A DNA stretch of 64,000 nucleotides from Klebsiella michiganensis (GCA_000963575.1 CP011077.1:992001-1056000), one strand, 5' to 3'; counted from the first letter of the stretch, positions 53,192 through 63,146 are shown. A program made the numbers and translations. Notes: generated from the letters alone by a model not told the origin.

Positions 53192-54667
53192 TTAAATAAG
53201 CGCCGTTTTACGCAGGGCAAGGAAGTCCAGCACGCCGCCAAACAGAATGCCGCCGATGGCAAGCAAAGCGCCCCATTCCAGAAGCTGTAATCCAAACGCC
53301 CACTCGGTCAACCCCAGTGCATTGCTGATAATCACCAGCAGCCACGCCGCCAGCAGCAGGCAGCCAAAACCCAGAATACGCAGCGCCAGGCGATAGGCCG
53401 GAGCAAATTCGCTGCGTGACATAAAGGTTTCGGTTTGCTGGGTGAATTCCAGCGTTTGCTTACACACCAGCAATAACAGGATCCCCGGTACTGCGGCGAC
53501 CACGGAGAACAGATAGAAGGTTGGCCAGCCGTGGGCTTCCACAAACCAGCCGGCAATCGGGCCGACATACACGCGGCCAACGGCGGAAAGCGCGGAAAGC
53601 AGCGCGAACTGAGTGGCCGAAAATGACTTATTGCACAGCGTCATCAACAGCGCCACAAAGGCCGCAGTACCCATGCCACCGCACAGGTTTTCAAAGAACA
53701 CCGCGCTCGCCATGGTAATCATGTCTTTATCCGTCACCGACAGCAGCCAGTAACCGGCGTTGGACACGCCCTGCAAAATGCCGAAGATCAGCAGCGCGCG
53801 GAACAGCGTCAGCTTTTGCATCAGCATCCCGCCAAGCAGCGCGCCGAAAATAGTGGCGCACAGCCCAAGGGTTTTGTTCACCACGCCAACTTCACCGGCA
53901 TCAAAGCCAACGCCGCGGATCAGGAATGTGGTGGTCAGGCTCATGGCAAAGGCATCGCCCAGCTTATAAAGCACAATCAACAGTAAAATCAGCCAGGCAT
54001 TGTTGCGGCCAAAGAAGTCGCGCAGCGGCTCAACGACGGCACGTTCCAGACTCTTAGGAACGGGAACGGCATCGGTAGGTTCCGGCGCTAAAAGCGTGGC
54101 AATAATACAGGGCACAAGCAGGGCAGCCATTAGCCAGTAAGTAGCCTGCCAGCCCAAATAGCGATCCGCCAGCCAGAGCGCAAGGCCGCCGGAAACCAGC
54201 ATGGCCAGGCGGTATCCCAGCACGCTGATGGCGGCCCCGGTACCGCGTTCTTCGGCAGACAGAACGTCAGTTTTCCATGCATCAAAAACAATGTCCTGGG
54301 AGGCAGAACAGAAGGCGATGATCACCGCCAGAGCAGCCATCCAGCGCAGCTGCGAGGACGGTTCCAGGAACCCCATAGCGGCAATCGCCACCAACAACAG
54401 AATTTGCGTAATTAACAGCCAGCCACGACGACGCCCGAGCAACGGCGGGGTGTAGCGGTCCATTACCGGCGACCAAAGAAACTTAAAGACGTAGGCCTGG
54501 CCCACAAGCGAGAAGAAACCGATGGTTTTCAGGTCGATATTTTCGACGGTCATCCAGGCCTGAAGCGTACCTGAGGTCAGGGCTAAAGGCAGGCCGGATG
54601 CAAAGCCCAGAATCAGTAAAATGGCTGATTTAGGCTGCTGAAAGATGCGCAGATAATGATTGGACAT
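53192..54667 (-). CDS. ampG: Muropeptide permease AmpG
   Basis: Inner-membrane MFS carrier importing anhydro-muropeptides for wall recycling, 491 residues, about fourteen hydrophobic segments. Signature stretches: LGFASGLPLALTSGTLQAWM, FLWSPVMDRYTPP, SQDIVFDAWKTD and FENLCGGMGTAAFVALL. Start chosen at 54667 (MSNHYLRIFQQP); an earlier in-frame ATG at 54682 is less conserved. Through recycling it influences ampC induction where an ampR/ampC pair exists; none is seen here. Confidence 0.96.
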   Translation of the reverse strand: MSNHYLRIFQQPKSAILLILGFASGLPLALTSGTLQAWMTVENIDLKTIGFFSLVGQAYVFKFLWSPVMDRYTPPLLGRRRGWLLITQILLLVAIAAMGFLEPSSQLRWMAALAVIIAFCSASQDIVFDAWKTDVLSAEERGTGAAISVLGYRLAMLVSGGLALWLADRYLGWQATYWLMAALLVPCIIATLLAPEPTDAVPVPKSLERAVVEPLRDFFGRNNAWLILLLIVLYKLGDAFAMSLTTTFLIRGVGFDAGEVGVVNKTLGLCATIFGALLGGMLMQKLTLFRALLIFGILQGVSNAGYWLLSVTDKDMITMASAVFFENLCGGMGTAAFVALLMTLCNKSFSATQFALLSALSAVGRVYVGPIAGWFVEAHGWPTFYLFSVVAAVPGILLLLVCKQTLEFTQQTETFMSRSEFAPAYRLALRILGFGCLLLAAWLLVIISNALGLTEWAFGLQLLEWGALLAIGGILFGGVLDFLALRKTALI

Positions 54668-54724
54668 AGGGGAATTGTGCAAACTCTGTTGTTGGCCCGC
54701 GCGAGCAGGCCAACGGGGTAAAAA

Positions 54725-55303
54725 TTAACGAGCGTTCTGCTTAACGAAGTCGTGAACGCTGGTGTCCTGAGCCATATCCGCAATGGTATCGGTCAGCACG
54801 GAGTTAACCGCGTCAGCGATATTCTTATTGGTGGCCTGGAACGCGCCTTCGACGTTATAGCTGGAGCGGTAGTTCTTGGTCATCTTGTTGCCGTTTTTCG
54901 CGGTAGCAATGATGGAGATGTCCGCTTTGGTAGCAATGTTGTAGCGCACGTTACCCTGGGAAACGTCGGCATACAGCTGGTTAACGATGATCTGCAGGTC
55001 AACCGGGCTGTTCGGCCCAATCATATAGCCACGAGCGGTCATCTGCTTCTCCAGCACTTCCTGCAGCAGGAAGCGCAGATCGCGGGATGGCGTCAGCGTG
55101 ACTAGCTGATTGTCGCGGGTCACTTTTGCCAGTGCCTGGCTGGTACGCTGATCGGCACCGTTGATGCTTAGCGTAACGCCCATCAGGCTTGGATCCTGCT
55201 GTGGCAGGGTGATTTTTGGCGACACTTCAATGGTGGTTGGCGGTGTTGCACAGCTGGCCAGCATAAACATGGCAACCAGCGGGAAAAGTAATTTTTTTAA
55301 CAT
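54725..55303 (-). CDS. yajG: YajG family lipoprotein
   Basis: 192 residues with the lipoprotein signal MLKKLLFPLVAMFMLASC (lipidated C18). The body contains ITLPQQDPSLMGVTLSINGADQR and FLLQEVLEKQMTARGYMIG. It lies 57 bp upstream of ampG on the same strand and probably shares its transcript. Function is not established. Confidence 0.94.
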   Translation of the reverse strand: MLKKLLFPLVAMFMLASCATPPTTIEVSPKITLPQQDPSLMGVTLSINGADQRTSQALAKVTRDNQLVTLTPSRDLRFLLQEVLEKQMTARGYMIGPNSPVDLQIIVNQLYADVSQGNVRYNIATKADISIIATAKNGNKMTKNYRSSYNVEGAFQATNKNIADAVNSVLTDTIADMAQDTSVHDFVKQNAR

Positions 55304-55608
55304 GTTCGCTTTCTCAATGTACTCAAAGGGCAGGCTGATAAAAAATCACGCCATCATAACACTGCGGCCGTTCAGGGGAAGTGCTTAACGCACGGAATTT
55401 CATCGCGTTGCCATTTTTCCGGGCCTCAGCAAAACCTTCTGACACTTTTCCGTCGGTTTAGTGCCTTAAGCCTATGAACGTTCTGATAAGCGGGTGAAGA
55501 AAGGCCCGTGAAAGTTAAATTTTTGTTGTGTTCAAAGCAAAATCTGGCTAAAAGCGGCTAACATTTAAAGGGATGAGTGGCATCTCTACGTTGTCGAGGA
55601 GAAAGTTC
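55304..55608. promoter_or_regulatory. yajG-bolA divergent promoter region with gearbox-like -10
   Basis: No gene is supported in these 305 bases. cggctaaca at 55555-55563 resembles the gearbox -10 (CGGCnAGTA) known for the stationary-phase bolA promoter, placed about 46 bases before the bolA ATG. Confidence 0.45.
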
Positions 55609-55926
55609 ATGCTGATACGCGAGCAGATAGAAGAGAAGTTAAAAGCCGCCTTTACCCCCGCGTACCTGGAAGTCGTGGATGAAAGCTATCGTCACAATGT
55701 CCCGGCGGGCTCTGAAAGCCATTTTAAGGTTGTGCTGGTTAGCGACCGTTTTACGGGCGAACGCTTTTTAAACCGCCACCGCATGATTTACGGCACATTG
55801 AGCGAAGAACTGGCGGGTCCGGTGCATGCGCTGGCGCTGCACACTTACACCGTTAAAGAGTGGGAAGGACTGCAGGATACGGTGTTTGCGTCCCCGAACT
55901 GTCGTGGCGCGGGCAGCATCGCCTGA
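55609..55926 (+). CDS. bolA: BolA family regulator/Fe-S partner
   Basis: 105 residues from the ATG at 55609 (MLIREQIEEKLKAAF). The KH-like BolA fold includes VVDESYRHNVPAGSESHFKVVLVSDRF, RHRMIYGTLSEEL and ALHTYTVKEWEGLQ. It interacts with monothiol glutaredoxins and affects cell shape and biofilm genes in E. coli. A longer in-frame start at 55573 is not conserved; the gaggag site favours 55609. Confidence 0.96.
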   Translation: MLIREQIEEKLKAAFTPAYLEVVDESYRHNVPAGSESHFKVVLVSDRFTGERFLNRHRMIYGTLSEELAGPVHALALHTYTVKEWEGLQDTVFASPNCRGAGSIA

Positions 55927-56274
55927 TTTACCGCTAAGCGTTTGCAACTAAGGGAACTTTTCCGTTATGTTGCGGTATGTATACTGCGTTTCCAAAAACG
56001 GCCTGCGGGCCGTTTTGTTTTGCCTGTCTCTCCGGGGAGGCGGGCAAAAAAGAATAAATGACAAAGAAGTGTGAAAAAGGCCGCAGCCGTGGGCTATTGC
56101 CGTTCTCGACTCACCCCAGCGATGCCGCTATAATGCTGCGTCTTATTTTTTGAATGTCTTCGGGATGATTCTGACGACAGGGAATGTGTTTCTGATTCAG
56201 AGAACATCCTGGTTCTGTGAAGCCACCAGGGCTTCCAGAGTTGACCGAGCACTGTGATTTTTTGAGGTAACAAG
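55927..56274 (+). promoter_or_regulatory. bolA terminator and tig promoter/leader
   Basis: These 348 bases hold no gene. A terminator aacggcc / ggccgtttt lies at about 55996-56020. A TATAAT -10 for tig is at 56129-56134 (gctataatgctg), leaving a leader of about 135 bases before the tig ATG. That leader can form several short stems. Confidence 0.65.
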
Positions 56275-57573
56275 ATGCAAGTTTCAGTTGAAACCACTCA
56301 GGGCCTTGGCCGCCGTCTCACGCTTACCATCGCTGCAGACAGCATCGAAACCGCTGTAAAAAGCGAGCTGGTCAACGTGGCTAAAAAAGTACGTATCGAC
56401 GGCTTCCGTAAGGGTAAAGTGCCGATGACCGTAGTTGCTCAGCGTTATGGCGCATCTGTACGCCAGGACGTGCTGGGTGAACTGATGAGCCGCAACTTCA
56501 TTGATGCGATCATCAAAGAGAAGATCAATCCGGCTGGCGCACCTAACTACGTGCCGGGCGAATACAAGCTGGGCGAAGACTTTACCTACGCGGTTGAGTT
56601 CGAAGTGTACCCAGAAGTTGAGCTGCAGGGTCTGGAAGCCATCGAAGTTGAAAAACCGGTTGTTGAAGTGACCGACGAAGACGTTGATGCAATGCTGGAC
56701 ACCCTGCGTAAGCAGCAGGCGACCTGGAAAGACAGCGACGCTGCAGCGACCGCAGAAGATCGCGTGACCATCGATTTCACCGGTTCCGTTGACGGCGAAG
56801 TGTTTGAAGGCGGTAAAGCCTCTGACTTCGTGCTGGCAATGGGTCAGGGTCGCATGATCCCTGGCTTCGAAGACGGCATCGTTGGCCACAAAGCTGGCGA
56901 AGAGTTCACTATCGAAGTGACCTTCCCGGAAGAATATCACGCTGAAAACCTGAAAGGGAAAGCAGCGAAGTTCGACATCGTGCTGAAGAAAGTTGAAGCG
57001 CGTGAGCTGCCAGAATTCACCGAAGAATTCATCAAGCGTTTCGGCGTTGAAGATGGTTCCGTAGCTGGCCTGCGTACCGAAGTCCGTAAAAACATGGATC
57101 GCGAACTGAAAGGCGCAGTGCGTAACCGCGTTAAGTCTCAGGCGATCGACGGTCTGGTTAACGCCAACAACATCGACGTACCAGCTGCGCTGATCGACGG
57201 CGAAATCGACGTTCTGCGCCGTCAGGCTGCACAGCGTTTCGGTGGCAACGAGAAGCAAGCTCTGGAACTGCCTCGTGAACTGTTCGAAGAGCAGGCTAAA
57301 CGTCGCGTTGTTGTCGGTCTGCTGCTGGGCGAAGTGATTCGTACCCACGAGCTGAAAGCTGACGAAGAGCGTGTTAAAGGTCTGATCGAAGAAATGGCTT
57401 CTGCCTACGAAGATCCGACTGAAGTCATCGAGTTCTACGGTAAAAACAAAGAGCTGATGGACAACATGCGCAACGTTGCGCTGGAAGAGCAGGCTGTTGA
57501 AGCCGTTCTGGCTAAAGCAAAAGTGTCCGAAAAAGCGACCACTTTCAGCGAGCTGATGAACCAGCAGGCGTAA
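56275..57573 (+). CDS. tig: Trigger factor
   Basis: Ribosome-bound chaperone and prolyl isomerase, 432 residues. The N-terminal ribosome-binding domain carries GFRKGKVPM near residue 44. The FKBP-type PPIase domain is about 150-245 (VTIDFTGSVDGEVFEGG and FAEDGIVGHKAGE-type FEDGIVGHKAGEEF). The C-terminal substrate-cradle helices follow. It leads the tig-clpP-clpX-lon cluster but has its own terminator. Confidence 0.98.
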   Translation: MQVSVETTQGLGRRLTLTIAADSIETAVKSELVNVAKKVRIDGFRKGKVPMTVVAQRYGASVRQDVLGELMSRNFIDAIIKEKINPAGAPNYVPGEYKLGEDFTYAVEFEVYPEVELQGLEAIEVEKPVVEVTDEDVDAMLDTLRKQQATWKDSDAAATAEDRVTIDFTGSVDGEVFEGGKASDFVLAMGQGRMIPGFEDGIVGHKAGEEFTIEVTFPEEYHAENLKGKAAKFDIVLKKVEARELPEFTEEFIKRFGVEDGSVAGLRTEVRKNMDRELKGAVRNRVKSQAIDGLVNANNIDVPAALIDGEIDVLRRQAAQRFGGNEKQALELPRELFEEQAKRRVVVGLLLGEVIRTHELKADEERVKGLIEEMASAYEDPTEVIEFYGKNKELMDNMRNVALEEQAVEAVLAKAKVSEKATTFSELMNQQA

Positions 57574-57576
57574 GTG

Positions 57577-57642
57577 CTTTTTGGCTGATTAGCCAAAAAA
57601 CGCAGCATCGGGCCCGTCACCTCTTGGTGGCGGGCTTTTTTT
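57577..57642 (+). terminator. Terminators after tig
   Basis: Two hairpins: tttttggct / agccaaaaa (57577-57600) and the stronger gcccgtcacc / ggtggcgggc with a long T run (57612-57642). Confidence 0.92.
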
Positions 57643-57715
57643 ATCGCTAAATCACACGATAAGCCATCAATAAAACCCCATTTCAGGGTTAGCGTAACAA
57701 CAAAAGGTTGTTATG

Positions 57716-57743
57716 CTTGAAACAGGGCAAATCATCCCCATTA
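57716..57743 (+). promoter_or_regulatory. Sigma-32 promoter of clpP
   Basis: CTTGAAA, 13 bases, then CCCCATTA: a near-perfect heat-shock (RpoH) promoter. It lies about 125 bases before the clpP ATG. An inverted repeat (gtaacaac / gttgttat) lies just upstream. Confidence 0.9.
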
Positions 57744-57868
57744 TTCGGGTGAGGTTCCATTAACAATCCCTGACTGACTCCGTCCAGAATCGGCGCAAGG
57801 AACATAGTCAATATCCTGCGTCTCAAGTAGAATCAGTACAGTAGGCTTAATTACTCCAGGAGACGGAC

Positions 57869-58492
57869 ATGTCATACAGTGGCGAACGAGATCAATTAGC
57901 ACCCCATATGGCCCTGGTGCCGATGGTTGTTGAACAAACATCCCGCGGCGAACGTTCATACGATATCTATTCTCGTCTGCTTAAGGAGCGCGTCATCTTC
58001 CTGACCGGTCAGGTAGAAGATCATATGGCTAACCTGATTGTGGCGCAGATGCTGTTTCTGGAAGCAGAAAACCCGGAGAAAGATATCTATCTTTACATCA
58101 ACTCTCCGGGTGGCGTAATTACGGCCGGGATGTCGATTTACGACACCATGAAGTTTATTAAGCCGGACGTCAGCACCATTTGTATGGGCCAGGCTTGTTC
58201 GATGGGCGCATTCCTGCTGACCGCAGGGGCAAAAGGTAAGCGTTTCTGCCTGCCTAACTCCCGCGTCATGATTCACCAGCCGCTGGGCGGCTATCAGGGC
58301 CAGGCGACGGACATCGAAATCCACGCTAAAGAGATCCTGAAAGTGAAGGCACGTATGAACGAGCTGATGGCAGAACATACGGGCAAATCGCTTGAACAAA
58401 TCGAGAAAGACACCGAGCGCGATCGTTTCCTCTCCGCAAGCGAAGCGGTAGAGTACGGTTTAGTCGATTCGATCCTGACTCACCGTAACTAA
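57869..58492 (+). CDS. clpP: ATP-dependent Clp protease proteolytic subunit ClpP
   Basis: Serine protease of the ClpXP/ClpAP complexes, 207 residues with the usual short N-terminal propeptide. The catalytic Ser is in GQACSMGAFLL and the catalytic His in RVMIHQPLGG; the Asp is in the C-terminal ERDRFLSASEAVEYGL region. It is transcribed from the sigma-32 promoter and followed after 130 bp by clpX. Confidence 0.98.
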   Translation: MSYSGERDQLAPHMALVPMVVEQTSRGERSYDIYSRLLKERVIFLTGQVEDHMANLIVAQMLFLEAENPEKDIYLYINSPGGVITAGMSIYDTMKFIKPDVSTICMGQACSMGAFLLTAGAKGKRFCLPNSRVMIHQPLGGYQGQATDIEIHAKEILKVKARMNELMAEHTGKSLEQIEKDTERDRFLSASEAVEYGLVDSILTHRN

Positions 58493-58622
58493 TGCCCGAA
58501 GCATTGGGCCGCTATACTATAGTCAAGTAGCGGCCTGACTGAACGCTTCACTATCGGCTGCGCCGTAGAATGGCACTTGTGCTACCGGTGGTAGCACACA
58601 GAAAAGAGAAGAGGTTTTACTG

Positions 58623-59897
58623 ATGACAGATAAGCGCAAAGACGGTTCAGGCAAACTGCTGTACTGCTCTTTTTGCGGCAAAAGCCAGCATGAAGTGCGC
58701 AAGCTGATTGCCGGGCCGTCAGTGTATATCTGCGATGAGTGTGTCGATTTATGCAACGACATCATTCGCGAAGAGATTAAAGAAGTTGCGCCGCACCGTG
58801 AACGCAGCGCGTTGCCAACGCCGCACGAAATTCGCCACCATCTTGACGATTATGTTATCGGCCAAGAGCAGGCTAAAAAAGTGCTGGCGGTTGCGGTTTA
58901 CAACCACTACAAACGTCTGCGCAACAGCGACACGTCCAACGGCGTCGAGTTGGGGAAAAGTAACATCCTGCTGATCGGCCCGACCGGTAGCGGTAAAACG
59001 CTGCTGGCAGAAACGCTGGCTCGCCTGCTGGATGTGCCATTTACCATGGCGGATGCAACCACGCTGACCGAAGCAGGTTACGTGGGCGAAGACGTTGAAA
59101 ATATCATTCAGAAGCTGCTGCAGAAATGCGACTACGACGTACAGAAAGCCCAGCGCGGTATCGTGTACATCGATGAGATCGATAAAATCTCCCGCAAATC
59201 TGACAACCCGTCCATCACCCGTGACGTGTCCGGGGAAGGCGTGCAGCAGGCACTGCTGAAACTGATTGAAGGCACCGTGGCTGCGGTTCCACCTCAGGGT
59301 GGGCGTAAGCATCCGCAGCAGGAATTCCTGCAGGTTGATACCTCCAAGATTCTGTTTATCTGCGGCGGCGCATTTGCAGGCCTGGATAAAGTTATCGCTA
59401 ATCGCGTAGAAACGGGCTCTGGTATCGGTTTTGGTGCAACGGTAAAAGCGAAGTCTGAGAAAGCCAGCGAAGGCCAGCTGCTTGGCCAGGTTGAGCCAGA
59501 AGATCTGATCAAATTTGGTCTGATCCCTGAGTTCATTGGCCGTCTGCCGGTTGTTGCGACGTTAAGCGAGCTGAGCGAAGACGCGCTGATCCAGATCCTG
59601 AAAGAGCCGAAAAATGCCCTGACCAAACAGTATCAGGCATTGTTCAATCTGGAAGGCGTAGAGCTGGAATTCCGTGATGAAGCGCTGGATGCGATTGCCA
59701 AGAAAGCGATGATCCGTAAAACCGGTGCTCGCGGCCTGCGTTCCATCGTGGAAGGTGCGCTGCTGGACACCATGTACGATCTGCCATCTCTGGACGACGT
59801 GGAAAAAGTGGTCATTGACGAGTCCGTCATTGCCGGCCAGTCCAAGCCGCTATTAATTTATGGTAAGCCGGAAGCGCAGCAGGCCTCCGGTGAATAA
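58623..59897 (+). CDS. clpX: ATP-dependent Clp protease ATPase subunit ClpX
   Basis: AAA+ unfoldase, 424 residues. The N-terminal zinc-binding domain has CSFC and CDEC (C-x2-C pairs at about 15-40). Walker A is GPTGSGKTLLAET, Walker B IDEID, and the IGF ClpP-binding loop reads IGFGATVKAK. Pore-loop GYVG motif is visible as AGYVGEDVEN. The clpP-clpX gap contains two hairpins without U runs (58506-58534 and 58577-58597) that may modulate readthrough. Confidence 0.98.
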   Translation: MTDKRKDGSGKLLYCSFCGKSQHEVRKLIAGPSVYICDECVDLCNDIIREEIKEVAPHRERSALPTPHEIRHHLDDYVIGQEQAKKVLAVAVYNHYKRLRNSDTSNGVELGKSNILLIGPTGSGKTLLAETLARLLDVPFTMADATTLTEAGYVGEDVENIIQKLLQKCDYDVQKAQRGIVYIDEIDKISRKSDNPSITRDVSGEGVQQALLKLIEGTVAAVPPQGGRKHPQQEFLQVDTSKILFICGGAFAGLDKVIANRVETGSGIGFGATVKAKSEKASEGQLLGQVEPEDLIKFGLIPEFIGRLPVVATLSELSEDALIQILKEPKNALTKQYQALFNLEGVELEFRDEALDAIAKKAMIRKTGARGLRSIVEGALLDTMYDLPSLDDVEKVVIDESVIAGQSKPLLIYGKPEAQQASGE

Positions 59898-59927
59898 TTC
59901 GCCAGAATAACCAGTCAGTTAATAAGA

Positions 59928-59957
59928 AAATGGGGGATTTTATCCCCCATTTATTTT
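59928..59957 (+). terminator. Terminator after clpX
   Basis: Stem aaatggggga / tcccccattt followed by atttttcc. Confidence 0.85.
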
Positions 59958-59972
59958 TCCTGCATTCCCACA

Positions 59973-60000
59973 GTTGAATGTCCGGGAAACAGCCCCATAT
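59973..60000 (+). promoter_or_regulatory. Sigma-32 promoter of lon
   Basis: GTTGAAT, 13 bases, then CCCCATAT, about 75 bases before the lon ATG; resembles the known E. coli lon heat-shock promoter. Confidence 0.85.
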
Positions 60001-60073
60001 ACTGATTTACTTGTTGGTGGAGCGGAAGCGTTCACCAAATCACCTGGCGGACATTAAACTAAGAGAGAGCTCT

Positions 60074-62428
60074 ATGAATCCTGAGCGTTCTGAACGCATT
60101 GAAATCCCCGTATTGCCGCTGCGCGATGTGGTGGTTTATCCGCACATGGTTATTCCACTGTTTGTCGGGCGTGAAAAATCCATTCGCTGCCTGGAAGCTG
60201 CAATGGACCATGATAAGAAAATCATGCTGGTGGCGCAGAAAGAGGCTTCGACGGATGAGCCAGGTGTTAACGACCTGTTCACTGTAGGTACCGTTGCTTC
60301 AATTCTGCAGATGCTGAAACTGCCTGACGGTACGGTAAAAGTACTGGTGGAAGGGCTTCAGCGCGCACGCATCACTACGCTGTCTGACAACGGCGAGCAC
60401 TTCTCAGCCCAGGCTGAGTACCTGGAATCGCCGGCGATTGAAGAGCGCGAGCAGGAAGTGCTGGTTCGCACCGCAATCAATCAGTTTGAAGGCTATATCA
60501 AGCTGAACAAAAAAATTCCACCGGAAGTGCTGACGTCGCTGAACAGCATCGATGACCCTGCACGTCTGGCCGATACCATTGCCGCCCATATGCCGCTGAA
60601 GCTGTCGGACAAGCAGTCAGTGCTTGAGATGTCCGATATCAACGAGCGTCTCGAATACCTGATGGCGATGATGGAGTCGGAAATCGATCTGCTGCAGGTT
60701 GAGAAACGCATTCGCAACCGCGTTAAAAAGCAGATGGAAAAAAGCCAGCGCGAGTACTATCTGAATGAGCAAATGAAGGCGATTCAGAAAGAACTGGGCG
60801 AAATGGATGATGCACCTGACGAAAATGAAGCGCTGAAACGTAAAATTGACGCGGCGAAAATGCCGAAAGAAGCGCGTGAGAAAACCGAAGCCGAGCTGCA
60901 GAAGCTGAAAATGATGTCGCCGATGTCTGCGGAAGCCACCGTGGTGCGCGGCTATATTGACTGGATGGTTCAGGTTCCGTGGAACGCCCGCAGCAAGGTC
61001 AAAAAAGATCTGCGTCAGGCGCAGGAAATCCTCGATACTGACCATTACGGCCTCGAACGTGTGAAAGATCGCATTCTGGAATACCTCGCAGTCCAGAGCC
61101 GCGTGAACAAACTGAAAGGGCCAATTCTTTGCCTGGTCGGGCCGCCAGGGGTAGGTAAAACCTCTCTGGGCCAGTCCATCGCTAAAGCCACGGGCCGTAA
61201 ATACGTGCGCATGGCGCTGGGCGGCGTGCGTGACGAAGCGGAAATCCGCGGTCACCGCCGGACTTACATCGGCTCTATGCCGGGTAAACTGATTCAGAAG
61301 ATGGCAAAAGTCGGGGTGAAAAACCCGCTGTTCCTGCTGGATGAAATCGACAAGATGTCTTCCGACATGCGTGGCGATCCGGCGTCTGCTCTTCTGGAAG
61401 TGCTTGATCCAGAACAGAACGTGACGTTTAACGATCACTACCTGGAAGTGGACTACGATCTCAGCGACGTGATGTTTGTGGCGACCTCTAACTCCATGAA
61501 CATCCCGGCGCCATTGCTGGACCGTATGGAAGTGATTCGTCTGTCGGGTTACACCGAAGACGAAAAACTGAACATTGCCAAACAGCACCTGTTGCCGAAG
61601 CAAATCGAACGCAACGCCCTGAAAAAAGGCGAGCTGAAGGTTGATGACAGCGCCATTGTCGGCATTATCCGCTATTACACTCGTGAAGCGGGCGTCCGTA
61701 GCCTGGAGCGTGAAATCTCCAAGCTGTGCCGTAAAGCGGTGAAACAGTTGCTGCTGGATAAATCGCTCAAACACATCGAAATCAACGGCGATAACCTGAA
61801 GGATTACCTTGGGGTGCAGCGCTTTGATTACGGCCGTGCCGACAGCGAAAACCGTGTAGGCCAGGTGACCGGGCTCGCGTGGACGGAAGTGGGCGGCGAC
61901 CTGCTGACCATTGAAACCGCCTGCGTACCGGGTAAAGGCAAGCTGACTTATACCGGCTCTCTCGGTGAAGTCATGCAGGAGTCCATCCAGGCTGCGCTGA
62001 CCGTGGTTCGTGCCCGTGCGGAAAAACTGGGTATCAACGGTGACTTCTACGAAAAACGTGATATTCACGTTCACGTACCGGAAGGGGCTACGCCGAAAGA
62101 CGGTCCAAGTGCCGGTATCGCAATGTGTACCGCGCTGGTGTCCTGCCTGACGGGGAACCCGGTGCGTGCCGATGTGGCAATGACCGGTGAAATTACCCTG
62201 CGTGGTCAGGTGTTGCCGATTGGTGGTCTGAAAGAGAAGCTGCTGGCGGCACACCGGGGCGGCATCAAAACAGTACTGATCCCGGACGACAACAAGCGCG
62301 ATCTGGAAGAAATTCCGGACAATGTGATTGCCGACCTGACTATTCATCCTGTGAAGCGTATTGAGGAAGTTCTGACCCTTGCGCTGCAGAATGAGCCTTC
62401 CGGCATGCAGGTAGTCACCGCAAAATAG
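60074..62428 (+). CDS. lon: ATP-dependent protease Lon
   Basis: Cytoplasmic AAA+ serine protease, 784 residues, the E. coli length when started at the ATG at 60074 (MNPERSERIEIPVLPL), which follows aagagagag. The N-terminal substrate domain covers 1-300. Walker A GPPGVGKTSLG is near 356. The proteolytic dyad is Ser in PKDGPSAGIAM (about 679) and Lys in GGLKEKLLAAHRGG (about 722). Confidence 0.98.
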   Translation: MNPERSERIEIPVLPLRDVVVYPHMVIPLFVGREKSIRCLEAAMDHDKKIMLVAQKEASTDEPGVNDLFTVGTVASILQMLKLPDGTVKVLVEGLQRARITTLSDNGEHFSAQAEYLESPAIEEREQEVLVRTAINQFEGYIKLNKKIPPEVLTSLNSIDDPARLADTIAAHMPLKLSDKQSVLEMSDINERLEYLMAMMESEIDLLQVEKRIRNRVKKQMEKSQREYYLNEQMKAIQKELGEMDDAPDENEALKRKIDAAKMPKEAREKTEAELQKLKMMSPMSAEATVVRGYIDWMVQVPWNARSKVKKDLRQAQEILDTDHYGLERVKDRILEYLAVQSRVNKLKGPILCLVGPPGVGKTSLGQSIAKATGRKYVRMALGGVRDEAEIRGHRRTYIGSMPGKLIQKMAKVGVKNPLFLLDEIDKMSSDMRGDPASALLEVLDPEQNVTFNDHYLEVDYDLSDVMFVATSNSMNIPAPLLDRMEVIRLSGYTEDEKLNIAKQHLLPKQIERNALKKGELKVDDSAIVGIIRYYTREAGVRSLEREISKLCRKAVKQLLLDKSLKHIEINGDNLKDYLGVQRFDYGRADSENRVGQVTGLAWTEVGGDLLTIETACVPGKGKLTYTGSLGEVMQESIQAALTVVRARAEKLGINGDFYEKRDIHVHVPEGATPKDGPSAGIAMCTALVSCLTGNPVRADVAMTGEITLRGQVLPIGGLKEKLLAAHRGGIKTVLIPDDNKRDLEEIPDNVIADLTIHPVKRIEEVLTLALQNEPSGMQVVTAK

Positions 62429-62461
62429 TGACCTGACGCAAATACAGTCAATAAAATTAGG

Positions 62462-62497
62462 GCTGGTAAGTGAATTGTCACTTGCCAGCTTTTTTTT
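62462..62497 (+). terminator. Terminator after lon
   Basis: Twelve-base-pair stem gctggtaagtga / tcacttgccagc with one mismatch and a run of eight T. Confidence 0.92.
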
Positions 62498-62637
62498 GTG
62501 TCGCTAATTTAGTTGCTGGCTGAGCTTATCGTCCACAACTCCTGTTGTAAGGGCATGACGAGCCTGTTATAACTGCTGCGCGGTCGCGCCTGAGGGATAT
62601 CAGGTGCGATATAAATTATAAAGAGAGGAAGAGAAGA

Positions 62638-62910
62638 GTGAATAAATCTCAACTGATAGACAAAATTGCCGCAGGTGCTGATATTTCTAAAGCCGCGGCT
62701 GGACGTGCGTTAGATGCTGTTATTGCTTCTGTTACTGAATCTCTGCAGTCCGGGGAAGACGTAGCACTGGTAGGTTTTGGTACCTTTGCTGTTAAAGAGC
62801 GTGCTGCCCGTACTGGCCGTAACCCTCAAACCGGTAAAGAAATCACCATCGCCGCAGCAAAAGTACCAGGCTTCCGTGCTGGTAAAGCGCTGAAAGACGC
62901 TGTTAACTGA
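62638..62910 (+). CDS. hupB: DNA-binding protein HU-beta
   Basis: 90-residue histone-like nucleoid protein with GTG start as in E. coli. The DNA-intercalating arm is RTGRNPQTGKEITIAAAKVP (residues about 58-77). It heterodimerises with HupA. It stands 209 bp downstream of lon, with its own promoter region between. Confidence 0.98.
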   Translation: MNKSQLIDKIAAGADISKAAAGRALDAVIASVTESLQSGEDVALVGFGTFAVKERAARTGRNPQTGKEITIAAAKVPGFRAGKALKDAVN

Positions 62911-62957
62911 TTTATTAGCCCCGACTGACTGGGGTGTATGGTGTCAGGTATCGCAGG

Positions 62958-62984
62958 GGCGCATCATTTGATGTGCCTTTTTTA
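62958..62984 (+). terminator. Terminator after hupB
   Basis: Stem ggcgcatca / tgatgtgcc (one G-U) followed by six T. Confidence 0.85.
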
Positions 62985-63146
62985 TTGCCTGAAGCCGAAT
63001 TTTACGCAGGTGTTGATGATTTGCAGCGGGTTTCTTGTCACAATACGCCCTTGCGCGCAGCACAGGGCAGCTTGAGTCACTAAGGATGCCAGCTTAGCGC
63101 CTGCGCAGGTTTACCAAGTCATACTACAGCGGAGTGTTGTTACACC

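Noticed and set aside
52024..53295. A 423-codon minus-strand frame across the fumarate-reductase-like gene end
   Set aside because: It is antisense to the FAD domain, with no start context or recognisable motif. The plus-strand protein has clear active-site motifs.
60617..62347. A 576-codon open frame antisense to lon
   Set aside because: It is fully covered by lon, has the His/Phe/Arg-rich composition of antisense frames to biased codons, and shows no domain. Similar long antisense frames over proY, brnQ and cyoB were rejected for the same reason.
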